DNA of 64,000 nt, taken from contig CAYYPK010000002.1 of assembly GCA_964473525.1 (NCBI GenBank), positions 186,001-250,000 of the forward strand, written 5' to 3'. This DNA comes from GCA-2687025 sp964473525 (lineage in GTDB: Bacteria > Poribacteria > WGA-4E > GCA-2687025). Shown here piece after piece: positions 7,513-16,444 of this stretch. Below the pieces are notes generated by a model that searched no databases, had not been told where the DNA came from, and worked only from the letters and a program-made list of their open reading frames with translations. Position 1 is the stretch's first letter, and every line of letters starts with the position of its first letter. The position numbers were made by a program, and so were the translations under genes.

Positions 7513-10500
7513 CTATTCTTCTGAGTCTTCGGCCGCCGAGGGATCACCGTCGTCGGGCGCCTCGTCGAGTTCTAGCTCCGGCGCGCTACCGAGTCCCACC
7601 ACGATCCGCATGGCGTCCTGGCGCTGGCGTACGCGGAGCGTCGCGTAGGCGGAGCCTTCCGCGTGCGACCAACCCTCGGCGTCTGCGTCAGCGTCGTCGC
7701 CCAGCCTCGGTACCTCGCGGTCATCCACGGTAACGCTGGTAACCGCTTTGATGTTGCCTACAAGCACATGCGCGTCGTGCCCAGGGAACGCGGTCAGGTC
7801 GAATTCGACTGCCTCGGGACCAGCATCCAGGGCGGAAACGCGCCCTCCGGCGCTCACATGCAGCCTGGCGCCGTTGCGGCGCGCGATGACCGTGCTGATA
7901 TCGGGGTCGTGGCCGCGCAGCGCGAACAGGTTCACCATGATGTCTTCGGGGTTCAGGTGCGGGCCCTTGCCCTCCGTGCAGAACCCGTAGTACCCGTCGG
8001 GGTACGTTCCGCGCAGCTCGCCTTCGGTCCACTGCTGGTGCAGCGCGCTGACGACAATGCCCTCAGCTACCGTGCTCCAGGGATAGTCGCTGTATTCCGC
8101 GAGCCGCTGAATGTAGTACGCGTAAACGAGGCCGTTCCACTGAACCGGCACGCCGAACCATGAGTGTGTAAGGAAGGTCGTCCCGAACACCGGCACGGAG
8201 CCGAAGCGCATCCCCTCTCGGCCCGGCAAGTTCCACGAATACAGGAAGGGCAGCCCGGTCTTCGCCCAATACTCGGCGCGCTCACGATACGCCGCGTCCG
8301 AGGTGATCTGGAACGCCTCCATGTAGGCGCCCACCGCGTAGCCCGCGGCAAGTAGGTCCGGTTCGTGGATGGGGCACTCCCACGCCTGCGAACCACGGGG
8401 GACGGTGAATTTGTCCATGAACTTCAGGGCGCGCACCCCAGCGCGAAGCGCCTTGTCGTCGCCGGTAACGCGAGCGAACTTCAGTATCGTCAGCGCGTTC
8501 CGAGCGCACGTGCCCAGGTTGGCCGTGCCTGCCTCGCCAAGCGTCTGCTGCTTGGCGTCGGCGGGCTTGAAGCGCCACCCACCGTCGCGGTTCTGATTGC
8601 GTATAACCGCCCGCGCCTGCTCGCCCGCCGCCTCCATCGAGTCGGCGAGGCGGCCGAAGTAGAACGGGGCCTCCCACCTCAGTATGTGGCAGTTCGCTGG
8701 TGATGCCAGTCCGCCAGGCCCTTCCTCCTCCAGCGTCTTGCGCACGATAAGTTCCACGCGCTCGCGCACTGCTGGGTCGTCCGTGGCGAGGTAGTCGTAC
8801 CACAGGAGCGTGGCGAATCCGGGGGCGTTGGCCGGATCCCACCCCACGCAGTGCCGGGACTTCTGAGTCTCGTCATCCCACGTGGTAGTCATGAAGCCGT
8901 CGCGGGCGAGGCGGAGCACTTCCTCGTCGTCGCGTGGCGAGTCGGCTGGCTTGGGTCGACCGTACGCGTCCGCCCAGATGTCCGGGATGTCGAAAACGGT
9001 TCCATGCGGGTCGGTGAACAGTTGCGCTCGGATGCGCAGGCCCTCGCGGTCGATGGTGTACGCCCGGGCAGCGGTGGTCTCGTTCTCTGGGGTCCAGTCC
9101 GGTACCGTCGGCAGGAACACCCCAACGAGGTGGTTGCTTTCGCCGTGCAGCCGATTGGGCGAGTCGAAGAGGGGCGACAGCCCGGCTTCGTCGTCGGTCC
9201 ACGGCATCAGGGGATCCCACAGCACTCCGGTGGTAATCCCGTTCTGCTGCACGCCCATCGCTGGGACCGTGACCTTGTACGGGTGCGGAGCAAGGCGGTT
9301 GTCGAGCGGCGGGGCCGCGTCTCGGGACGACGACGACACCTCGTCGCCTTCGAGCATCTCCAGACCGGGGAGTAGCGCGAACTCCTTCTTCGACCCACGA
9401 CCCCCGTCGCCGACGCGGAGAGTCGGTCCAGCGAAGTGCAGTACGTCTCGCTCGCTGCCCGCGCGCACGTGGTAGTCCGCGACGACGCGCTTGGCGCCTT
9501 CGTACAGCGTAAAGTTCGCGTCGAAGCGCCACTCAACCCCGTCGACATCCTCATACGACCCGGCAAAGAACAGCGTGGCGTCGCCCGCGCTGGTCCCGCC
9601 CATAGTCACGCTCGTGGGATTGAGGGTGAGATCCTGCGCTGCGCCCGCGGCATCTCGGTATTCAACGTGGGACATTGGAGCGGACGTCGCTACCTGTTCG
9701 AGGTGCGGCCCCTTCTGCGCGAAGAGCAAGCCGTAGGGGAACGCGTCTTCCAGCCGCACGAAGACGATACGGAGGAATTCGTTCTCCAACATCGCGTATT
9801 CGTCCTGCACGACGCTGCGCACCTCGTTCGTGGTGCGTCCCGGCAACTGTGGCAGGGCCTTCAGGAATTGGAGCGTGGCGCCCAGCTCACCGACGTGCGC
9901 GCCATCGGCGCCCATGGTGAGAGTGGCGGTGACGTCGGCGCTCTCGCGGCGCGCGGCGCCCCGCATGACCCAGGAGAGAGTCTCCGTCTCGCCCGGAGCC
10001 AGGTGGCGCACGCTACGGTCAGCGCGGCCGCGGCGCAGCGCGGCCCCGCCGATGGCGACCTGTACCTTGTGGTACTCCTCGACCGGAGCCGCGCCGACGT
10101 TCTCCACCGTACATCGAACTTCGTAGTCCTTGCCAGCGAACAGCAGATGCGACGCCGAGGCGACGCTCTGGATGCGAAGCTGTGGGGCGAAGGCGTAGAC
10201 GGACGTCTCAACCGAGGCCAACCCCGCAGAGGCCACCAGGCTCGCCGCGGCATCCTCCACCGAGGCCGCCTCGTCCAGACGGAATGTCCTCGTGTCGGGC
10301 CGCCCGAGGGCGTCGACCGTCGCGAGCACGCCGCCACTGATCCGGTTGGGTCGCGCCTTGCCTGTCGCCGCGCGCAGGTGATACACGACGGGAGCGCCCC
10401 ACACGAGCCAGTCGTAGTTGCTCGTGCCGTCAGCGTCCGTCGCCAACGTCAACCGGACGGTCGTGCCGCCATAGCTCGTGAGGTCAACGGCGAACGAGCG

Positions 10501-10917
10501 CCAACCCGCGTCGCCGACGGTGAACTCAAGCAGCCGCGACCCATCCGCTTCGATGCCGCACAGCACGCCGTCCGGCGCGCGCTCGTCGTCGTCGTAGTCG
10601 ACGCCGTCGCGTAGGCCGGCGGAGAACGACAGCGCCGCGCGATCTCCCTCCGCGAGGTCGGGGATCGCGACTTCGTACGTGAGCCGCGCCTCTCCCTCCG
10701 CCAGTGGGTGCTGGAAGATGCCCGGCCGCAGCACGCCGCCGCTGCTGAGCGCCTGCGACGCGTGGGTGTCGAGCGTATTGGCGCTCTCCGCGCGCTCGAA
10801 CTCGTCGACCAGGTCGAGGATCGTCTCGGCGTATCCGCAGGTGACTTCCAAGTGTGACCGTTCCTCTCGGGCGCTAAACAACAGGCCGACGCATATCGCG
10901 AGAAACCCGGTCGCCAT
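7513..10917 (-). CDS. Large secreted protein, (alpha/alpha)6-toroid-like C-terminal half
   Basis: A 1,134-residue protein with an N-terminal hydrophobic stretch (A-T-G-F-L-A-I-C-V-G-L-L-F) consistent with export or anchoring. The first ~600 residues are beta-rich; the part around 120-180 resembles a carbohydrate-binding jelly roll. The middle and C-terminal parts (~640-990) are helical with repeated aromatic motifs such as N-Q-N-R-D-G-G-W-R-F and W-E-A-P-F-Y-F-G. They resemble six-hairpin glycosidases and polysaccharide lyases, but no family is certain and I cannot name catalytic residues. ATG at 10917 is chosen; an upstream TTG at 10995 would leave out the likely promoter (10972-11001). It heads the minus-strand run that continues into the apiose genes, so a glycan substrate is plausible. 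Confidence 0.6.
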   Translation of the reverse strand: MATGFLAICVGLLFSAREERSHLEVTCGYAETILDLVDEFERAESANTLDTHASQALSSGGVLRPGIFQHPLAEGEARLTYEVAIPDLAEGDRAALSFSAGLRDGVDYDDDERAPDGVLCGIEADGSRLLEFTVGDAGWRSFAVDLTSYGGTTVRLTLATDADGTSNYDWLVWGAPVVYHLRAATGKARPNRISGGVLATVDALGRPDTRTFRLDEAASVEDAAASLVASAGLASVETSVYAFAPQLRIQSVASASHLLFAGKDYEVRCTVENVGAAPVEEYHKVQVAIGGAALRRGRADRSVRHLAPGETETLSWVMRGAARRESADVTATLTMGADGAHVGELGATLQFLKALPQLPGRTTNEVRSVVQDEYAMLENEFLRIVFVRLEDAFPYGLLFAQKGPHLEQVATSAPMSHVEYRDAAGAAQDLTLNPTSVTMGGTSAGDATLFFAGSYEDVDGVEWRFDANFTLYEGAKRVVADYHVRAGSERDVLHFAGPTLRVGDGGRGSKKEFALLPGLEMLEGDEVSSSSRDAAPPLDNRLAPHPYKVTVPAMGVQQNGITTGVLWDPLMPWTDDEAGLSPLFDSPNRLHGESNHLVGVFLPTVPDWTPENETTAARAYTIDREGLRIRAQLFTDPHGTVFDIPDIWADAYGRPKPADSPRDDEEVLRLARDGFMTTTWDDETQKSRHCVGWDPANAPGFATLLWYDYLATDDPAVRERVELIVRKTLEEEGPGGLASPANCHILRWEAPFYFGRLADSMEAAGEQARAVIRNQNRDGGWRFKPADAKQQTLGEAGTANLGTCARNALTILKFARVTGDDKALRAGVRALKFMDKFTVPRGSQAWECPIHEPDLLAAGYAVGAYMEAFQITSDAAYRERAEYWAKTGLPFLYSWNLPGREGMRFGSVPVFGTTFLTHSWFGVPVQWNGLVYAYYIQRLAEYSDYPWSTVAEGIVVSALHQQWTEGELRGTYPDGYYGFCTEGKGPHLNPEDIMVNLFALRGHDPDISTVIARRNGARLHVSAGGRVSALDAGPEAVEFDLTAFPGHDAHVLVGNIKAVTSVTVDDREVPRLGDDADADAEGWSHAEGSAYATLRVRQRQDAMRIVVGLGSAPELELDEAPDDGDPSAAEDSEE

Positions 10918-11306
10918 GGCGGTTGTTCCCGCTCTGGGTCGCGGCGCAAGCCGCCTCTCAAGACATGCAGAAACATACCACCGGGAAGCCCTCAACTACA
11001 AGGATCAGCCGGGGTATTGAGCGCGTTAATGAGCAGTCGCCGGGAGCCCTCGGGTGTCCCAACACGGCAGGACGCGGGCCGGCGCCGACGGAGCCAGGGA
11101 CGCAACGGTTGGGGAGGATCCGCAGCGGCAGTAGGCCGGCCGAGACGACCTCACGGCCACGGAGCGACTCAGGGGTCAGGGGTTCGCCTGCCCGCATGGG
11201 CGAAGCCGCCGCCCGCCGCTCGCGGATTCGGCGAGGCGCCAGGCGGCGTGCTATCCTTCATCAGACGGCGCAAAGGGCGCCACGCGCAGAAAGGCCCGTG
11301 CAGGAC
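10918..11306. other. Divergent intergenic region before era and the large secreted protein
   Basis: These 389 bases separate two divergent genes. On the minus strand TTGTAG (11001-10996), 18 bp, then TATGTT (10977-10972), with TG two bases before the -10, could drive the secreted-protein gene. On the plus strand the extended -10 TGC-TATCCT (11249-11257) precedes era. The open frame that joins era from 10923 has no ribosome site and looks non-coding before 11298. Confidence 0.5.
11249..11257 (+). promoter_or_regulatory. Extended -10 element before era
   Basis: TGC followed by TATCCT, about 50 bases before the era start. The -35 region is weak. The same GTGCTA core occurs before the genes starting at 43229 and 51010. 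Confidence 0.35.
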
Positions 11307-12209
11307 ATGTCAGAAGAGCAGGAATTCCGAGCGGGCTACGCGACGATCGTCGGGCGTCCGAACGTGGGCAAGTCCACGCTACTTAACGCCGTCATGGGTC
11401 AGAAGCTCGCCGCTGTCACGAACAAGCCCCAGACGACGCGACATCGCATCTCCGGCATCCTCACCACGGACGACACGCAGTACGTGTTCCTCGACACGCC
11501 CGGCATCTTCGCGCCGAAGTACCGACTGCAAGAGCACATGGTGAAGTCGGCATACGACGCCGCCAAGGGCGCGGACATCGTCCTGTTCGTCGTCGACGCC
11601 GTGAAGGCGCCGCACGACGCCGATGATGAGCTGCTCGCGCGACTCCCCGCGCATCCGCTGACCTTCCTCGTCGTCAACAAGGTCGACCGTATCCACAAGC
11701 CGCTCCTACTTCCTGTGCTGGAGCACTACGCGGCTACGGAGCGGTTCACCGAGATGCTCCCGATATCCGCGCGACGCGGCGATGGTGTCGACAACCTGCT
11801 GGCGACCATGCGGCCGCATCTGCCACTGAACCCGCCGCTGTTCCCAGAAGATCAGATCAGCGACCTGCCAACTCGGTTCTTCGTCGCCGAGACCGTGCGC
11901 GAGAAGGTGTTCCTGCGCACTCGGCAGGAGGTGCCATACGCGTCCTCCGTTGTCGTTGAGGAGTTCGTCGAGGACGCGGGCGCCAGCCGGGTGTTCATCC
12001 GCGCCGCCATCTACGTCGAGCGACCGACGCAGAAGGGCATCATCATCGGTAAGCAGGGCGCCATGCTCCGCGACATCGGCAGCGACGCGCGACAGGACAT
12101 CGAGAAGTTCCTCGGCGGCCCCGTGTTCCTGGAGCTGTTCGTCGGTGTGCGCGAGAGCTGGCGCGACAACGAGCAGAGCATCCGCGAGTTCGGCTACGGC
12201 TCCCAATGA
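11307..12209 (+). CDS. era: GTPase Era
   Basis: A 300-residue GTPase needed for 16S rRNA maturation and 30S assembly. The G1 loop G-R-P-N-V-G-K-S is at 16-23, the T-T-R-H-R G2 region follows, and D-T-P-G (G3), N-K-V-D (G4) and a S-A-R-R G5 region come in order. A C-terminal KH domain with I-I-I-G-K-Q-G-A-M-L is present, and the length is exactly that of the family. The start is uncertain between ATG 11307 and GTG 11298. The AAAGG before the GTG is better placed, while the ATG has AGGA too close. The stop overlaps the next gene by four bases (ATGA), so the HAD phosphatase is coupled to it. Confidence 0.96.
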   Translation: MSEEQEFRAGYATIVGRPNVGKSTLLNAVMGQKLAAVTNKPQTTRHRISGILTTDDTQYVFLDTPGIFAPKYRLQEHMVKSAYDAAKGADIVLFVVDAVKAPHDADDELLARLPAHPLTFLVVNKVDRIHKPLLLPVLEHYAATERFTEMLPISARRGDGVDNLLATMRPHLPLNPPLFPEDQISDLPTRFFVAETVREKVFLRTRQEVPYASSVVVEEFVEDAGASRVFIRAAIYVERPTQKGIIIGKQGAMLRDIGSDARQDIEKFLGGPVFLELFVGVRESWRDNEQSIREFGYGSQ

Positions 12210-12994
12210 GCGCGCCTCGCGCGGTCATCTTCGATCTCGACGACACCCTCATGCCAGAACTCGATGCGATCCGCGCGGCGTTCGCGTCCGCGTGCGACAT
12301 CGCGTTCCCAGGGTCGCCGACCCAAGCGGCGCTGCTTCGGAGGGGCATCCAGCGCCACGCTCGCGCCCTGTGGCGTACGACGCCGCACGTAGCGTACTGC
12401 CGTAGGATCGGCTTCAGCTCCTGGGAAGGCCTGTGGGGCGACGCCAGCGGCTCCGCGCTGCATCACCGCTTCTTCGGCGCCTGGCAGCCCTCGTATCGAT
12501 CTGAGGCGTGGCGACGGGCCCTACGCGACGCGGGAAACGTCGACACGGACCTCGCAGAGCGCGTCTCGGACGCCTTCCGCGCCGAGGCACGCGCCCGCCT
12601 GCGCCCATTCGACGGCGCCGTCGACGTCGTGCGGGAACTGCGCCGGGACCATGCCGTGGGACTACTCACCAACGGCGAGTCTGGCATCCAACGAGAGAAG
12701 ATGACGTCGGCGGGTTTCGAAGGCATGTTCGCCGCCGTCGTCGTGTCGGGTGACATCGGCGTTGGGAAGCCGTCGCAGGAGCCGTTTCGGCTTGTCCTTG
12801 CGCGCATGGGCGTCCGCCCAACCGACGCGGTGATGGTGGGCAACAGTGCGCGCAGTGACATCCTCGGCGCGCAGGCGGTGGGCATGCGCGCGGTGCTCGT
12901 TGGCGTCGCTCCCTCGGCGCCGGTGGGTGTCCGGCCCGATGCGATCGCTTCCACCATACGGGACGTGCCGGCAGCCATCCGCGAGCTTGCCTAG
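12206..12994 (+). CDS. HAD-superfamily hydrolase
   Basis: A 262-residue haloacid-dehalogenase-type phosphatase. Motif I is F-D-L-D-D-T (8-13), with nucleophile and general acid aspartates. Motif II is L-L-T-N-G, motif III lysine is in V-G-K-P, and motif IV is G-N-S-A-R-S-D. A helical cap of about 110 residues follows motif I, placing it in subfamily IA with phosphoglycolate and pyridoxal-phosphate phosphatase relatives. The substrate cannot be read from sequence. It begins inside the era stop (ATGA) and ends three bases from the convergent APH-type kinase gene. Confidence 0.88.
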   Translation: MSAPRAVIFDLDDTLMPELDAIRAAFASACDIAFPGSPTQAALLRRGIQRHARALWRTTPHVAYCRRIGFSSWEGLWGDASGSALHHRFFGAWQPSYRSEAWRRALRDAGNVDTDLAERVSDAFRAEARARLRPFDGAVDVVRELRRDHAVGLLTNGESGIQREKMTSAGFEGMFAAVVVSGDIGVGKPSQEPFRLVLARMGVRPTDAVMVGNSARSDILGAQAVGMRAVLVGVAPSAPVGVRPDAIASTIRDVPAAIRELA

Positions 12995-12997
12995 CCA

Positions 12998-14026
12998 TTA
13001 CGTTTCCACCGGGCCGAGCGCGGCGGCCGCCTCCCGCCGCAACGAAGACGTGGGCAGCACGTCCGCGACGGCGCCGAGGGCGAGCAGCTCACGGGCGCTC
13101 GCCGACCGTGGGTCGTCTGGGTTCGTCCACTGGAGCATGCCGTCCTCCGTTGGGCGCTCCATCATGCTCGCCAGAGCGAGGCACGCCAGTATGTACGCGT
13201 GTCCCTCGACGCGACGGGTTGTATCTGCCCCGTGCCCGCTGGCCTCGACCGCTTCGCGGGACAGCGCGCACGCGACGCGACCCGGCGTGTGGTACCTGCC
13301 CAGGCTGGTCATGTAGCACGCCGCGCGCCGTTCTGGCCAGTCCCACCCTAGAGACGAGAAGTCCAGGAAGCACGGCCCCTGCGGCGACAGGATGATGTTC
13401 CGCGCGTTCACGTCAGCGGAGCCCAGGAACGATGCGCCGGGCACGAGGATGGCCCACAGCGCCTGCCACCACCCGTCGCAACGCGCGACCGTGGCCGCCC
13501 GCAACGCCGACGCGCCGTCCAGGCACGCGTAGTACGCCTCTCGCGCCCGCTCGAAGGACGCCGCGAATTCGGCCTCAATCCGAGCGTCGTCCTGAGGCGG
13601 AACGTGCGGCGCGAGCTCGGACTGGGATGCCTCGCATTGGCGGTGTATCTCGCGCAGCTCGCGGAGACAGGCAGACACGTCCGCGGTCGCCAGGCGGACA
13701 TCCCCCTGGCAAGCGTCGTCTACCGTGGGGCCGTCGACCCACTTCGTGACAAAGACGCGCGCGTCACGGTCGTACCCGACCGGCGCCGGGACGCGGCGAC
13801 CCGCGTTCGCCAGTAACACGAGAGCCGCCCACTCCGTGGCGATGGGATCGGCCGCCGGATCGACCCCACGCCGCTGCAGACCGCACTTGACGGCAAACCG
13901 TTGGCCGTCGCCCATGGTGACGGCGAACACACGCGAGATCGGTATCGCGCGCGTGGGCATCGCGTCTACGCGTGCGAAGGGCCGCCCGACGATGCGTTCG
14001 GCGGCGCGGCGGGCATCCGCGTTCAC
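12998..14026 (-). CDS. APH-family small-molecule kinase, catalytic His replaced
   Basis: A 342-residue protein with the aminoglycoside phosphotransferase/choline kinase fold. It has an N-lobe lysine (F-A-V-K-C-G), a hinge T-K-W-V-D-G-P-T and a C-lobe catalytic loop S-A-D-V-N-A-R-N. The usual form is H-G-D-x-x-x-x-N, so the catalytic Asp and metal-binding Asn are kept but His-Gly is Ser-Ala. The metal-binding Asp follows in F-L-D-F-S-S-L-G-W-D. It starts at GTG 14026, in a GTGA overlap with the mtnP stop, and this choice discards an 88-residue upstream extension that reads antisense-like. The family includes methylthioribose kinase, and mtnP is adjacent, but the motif drift argues against confident naming. 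Confidence 0.78.
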   Translation of the reverse strand: MNADARRAAERIVGRPFARVDAMPTRAIPISRVFAVTMGDGQRFAVKCGLQRRGVDPAADPIATEWAALVLLANAGRRVPAPVGYDRDARVFVTKWVDGPTVDDACQGDVRLATADVSACLRELREIHRQCEASQSELAPHVPPQDDARIEAEFAASFERAREAYYACLDGASALRAATVARCDGWWQALWAILVPGASFLGSADVNARNIILSPQGPCFLDFSSLGWDWPERRAACYMTSLGRYHTPGRVACALSREAVEASGHGADTTRRVEGHAYILACLALASMMERPTEDGMLQWTNPDDPRSASARELLALGAVADVLPTSSLRREAAAALGPVET

Positions 14027-14883
14027 GCGAGGTACTTGCCCACGAGCGGCGCCAGCCGTTCCTTCACCTCCGCAGGAACGACGTCCGAGCGCGTCGCCAG
14101 CGCGGCGCTCAGCGCCGAACGGCAGCCGCAGGCGCGATCCGTCGGGAACCTGCGCAGCGCCTCGACGATGAGTCGCTGACCGGCCGCGACGTTCTTTCCG
14201 AGGTTCTCCAGGATCATCTCGGTCGTGACGTCGTCGTGCGCGGGGTGCCAGCAGTCGAAGTCCGTGACGGCCGCCAGCGTGACGTAGCACATCTCCGCCT
14301 CGCGGGCGAGTTTGGCCTCCGTCGCCGCGGTCATGCCAATGACGTCCATGCCCCAGGTTCGGTACAGCTCGGATTCCGCCTTCGTCGAGAACTGCGGGCC
14401 CTCCATGCAGATGTACGTCCCACCGTCGTGGACGGTGGCGTCGTCGTCCGCCGCGACCGCCAACATCGACTCACGCAGCGCCGGGCAGAACGGCTCCGCG
14501 AAGCTCACGTGCGCAACGAGGCCCTCGCCAAAGAAGCTGCTAGCGCGGCCTTTCGTGTGGTCGAATATCTGCGTCGGCACGACGAAGTCGGTGGGATCAA
14601 GATGCTCTCGCAAGCTGCCCACCGCGCTGAACGACAGCACGGCTTCGACCCCCAAAGTCTTCAGGGCGAAGATGTTCGCACGCACGTTCAGGAACGTGGG
14701 AGACGTGTGGTGCCCGCGGCCGTGACGGGCGAGGAACGCGACATCCCGGCCTGCGAGCTTGCCGGTCACAATCGCGTCACTCGGCGTTCCGAACGGCGTG
14801 TCAACCTCGCGCTCCTCGACATCCGTCAGGCCGTCCATGTCGTAGAAGCCGCTTCCACCGATCACCGCGACTCGCGTTGTCAT
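14023..14883 (-). CDS. mtnP: S-methyl-5'-thioadenosine phosphorylase
   Basis: A 286-residue purine nucleoside phosphorylase of the MTAP class, which splits methylthioadenosine with phosphate into adenine and methylthioribose-1-phosphate in methionine salvage. Visible signatures are I-G-G-S-G-F-Y near the N-terminus, the phosphate-binding A-R-H-G-R-G-H, the S-A-V-G-S-L region, and Y-I-C-M-E-G-P-Q-F-S-T with the substrate-site E-G-P. It also has the D-F-D-C-W base-binding segment of the family. It overlaps nnr by four bases at its start (ATGA) and the kinase by four at its end (GTGA). Confidence 0.93.
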   Translation of the reverse strand: MTTRVAVIGGSGFYDMDGLTDVEEREVDTPFGTPSDAIVTGKLAGRDVAFLARHGRGHHTSPTFLNVRANIFALKTLGVEAVLSFSAVGSLREHLDPTDFVVPTQIFDHTKGRASSFFGEGLVAHVSFAEPFCPALRESMLAVAADDDATVHDGGTYICMEGPQFSTKAESELYRTWGMDVIGMTAATEAKLAREAEMCYVTLAAVTDFDCWHPAHDDVTTEMILENLGKNVAAGQRLIVEALRRFPTDRACGCRSALSAALATRSDVVPAEVKERLAPLVGKYLA

Positions 14884-16442
14884 GCCGCTCCATCCTGTTG
14901 CTGGCGCTCGAGCTGTGTAAGCGCCTGGGGTATTGCTCGCAGGATGTCTCCCGCGATGAGTCCTCGGCCGAATTCGCGAGCCGCTATGTCACCAGCTAAG
15001 CCGTGTGCATAGACGGCTAGCGTTGCGGCGTCCTCCGTCGTCAAGCCCTGCGCGACCAGGCCCGCTAGCAGCCCGGTCAACACATCGCCGGAGCCGCCGG
15101 TTGCCATTCCGGGGTTGCCGGTCGGGTTCAGGTAAACCGTGCCGTTCGGTTGCGCGACCACCGTTGGGGCGCCCTTCAGCACCACGGTGACCGCTTCGCG
15201 CTCAGCGAGATCGCGCGCGACGCCGATCCTATCGGCCTGCACGTCCGCGACGGTGCGGCCGAGCAACCGCGCCATTTCCCCTGGGTGCGGGGTGATGACA
15301 CAGCCATCGGGCAGTGAGGGGCGCTCGCTCGCCAACGGCGCGAGGACGTTCAGCGCATCAGCATCTAGGACCAAGCCCTCGACAGGCGCGCCGCAGGCGC
15401 CGACCAGGCTGCGCACGAAGGCAGCGGTCTCCGCATCTTGTCCCAGGCCCGGCCCGACCGCTAGCGCGTTGCACGCCGCCGCCAGCCGCCGCGCGTCGTC
15501 CTCGGCCGCCCGCGCGATCCGACCGTCGGTGGTTTCCGGCAGCGGATGCGTCGTTGCCTCCGGCGCGGCTGTGGCTACGCTCGCCCGTGCCGAGGCCGCC
15601 GTCGCAACGCTCGCGGTACCCGCGCCTGCTCGCAGCGCCGCTTCGACCGCAAGCCCGGCGGCTCCAGTCATCCCAACGGATCCCGCGACCACGAGCGCGC
15701 GCCCGAACGTTCCCTTGTGCGCCGGCTTCGGTCGGCGCGGCAGGAGCGCCGCCGCGTCGCGCGCCTCCAGCAGGTACGCGTGCGGCGGCAGCGCCAACGC
15801 ACGCGCCCGGGGGAATCCGATGTTCGCGACGTCCAGCGTCCCAGTGTGGTCCGCGCCGCTGCCGAGGAGCAGACCAGGCTTTGGGTACCCTATCGTCAGC
15901 GTCTCGTCCGCATGCACGCACGCGCCTGGTGTCGCTCCCGTGTCAGCGTCGACTCCGCTTGGGAGGTCGCACGCCAGGATGTCGGCTCCGCTGGCGTTCA
16001 TCGCGTCTATCAGCCGAGCCATGGACGCGCGCGGCGCGCCGGATGACCCGATGCCGAGAAGGCAATCGACGAGCAGCCCCGCCTCGGACAACTCGTCGAG
16101 GGCGCCTGCGTTCTCGGACGCCAGCACGACGGGATCCGAGCCAGTGCGCACCAGGCTCTCGTACGCGCCTGCCGCGTCGCCGCGGAGGTGGCACGGCTCA
16201 CGCGTCATGTACGTCCTCGTGTCCAAGCCCCAATGCGATAGGAAGCGCGCCGCTACGTACCCGTCGCCGCCGTTGTTCCCGCCGCCGCAGAGGACCGCGA
16301 CGGGGCCGTTCGTCCGCTCCCGCGCGCGCTCCGCCAGCGCCTTGCCGGCGTGCTCCATGAGCGCCCGACCAGGTATGCCGGCATCCTCGATGGCGTGCCG
16401 GTCCACCTCGCGCATCTGTGCGGCGGTGAGTACGGGGATCAT
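14880..16442 (-). CDS. nnr: Bifunctional NAD(P)HX epimerase/dehydratase
   Basis: A 520-residue two-domain repair enzyme for hydrated NADH and NADPH. The N-terminal YjeF/NnrE epimerase domain (1-~215) has L-C-G-G-G-N-N-G-G-D-G-Y at 51-62. The C-terminal NnrD ADP-dependent dehydratase domain (ribokinase fold, ~225-520) carries A-V-G-P-G-L-G-Q, T-P-H-P-G-E-M-A-R-L and N-P-G-M-A-T-G-G-S-G-D-V-L-T-G. This full-length fusion is the common bacterial form. It starts two bases after the Omp85 stop and overlaps mtnP by four bases, so it belongs to the compressed operon headed by ftsH. Confidence 0.95.
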   Translation of the reverse strand: MIPVLTAAQMREVDRHAIEDAGIPGRALMEHAGKALAERARERTNGPVAVLCGGGNNGGDGYVAARFLSHWGLDTRTYMTREPCHLRGDAAGAYESLVRTGSDPVVLASENAGALDELSEAGLLVDCLLGIGSSGAPRASMARLIDAMNASGADILACDLPSGVDADTGATPGACVHADETLTIGYPKPGLLLGSGADHTGTLDVANIGFPRARALALPPHAYLLEARDAAALLPRRPKPAHKGTFGRALVVAGSVGMTGAAGLAVEAALRAGAGTASVATAASARASVATAAPEATTHPLPETTDGRIARAAEDDARRLAAACNALAVGPGLGQDAETAAFVRSLVGACGAPVEGLVLDADALNVLAPLASERPSLPDGCVITPHPGEMARLLGRTVADVQADRIGVARDLAEREAVTVVLKGAPTVVAQPNGTVYLNPTGNPGMATGGSGDVLTGLLAGLVAQGLTTEDAATLAVYAHGLAGDIAAREFGRGLIAGDILRAIPQALTQLERQQQDGAA

Positions 16443-16444
16443 GC

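Noticed and set aside
12998..14026. Methylthioribose kinase (mtnK)
   Set aside because: Neighbouring mtnP makes it tempting, but mtnP yields methylthioribose-1-phosphate, so no kinase is needed, and the catalytic loop has drifted.
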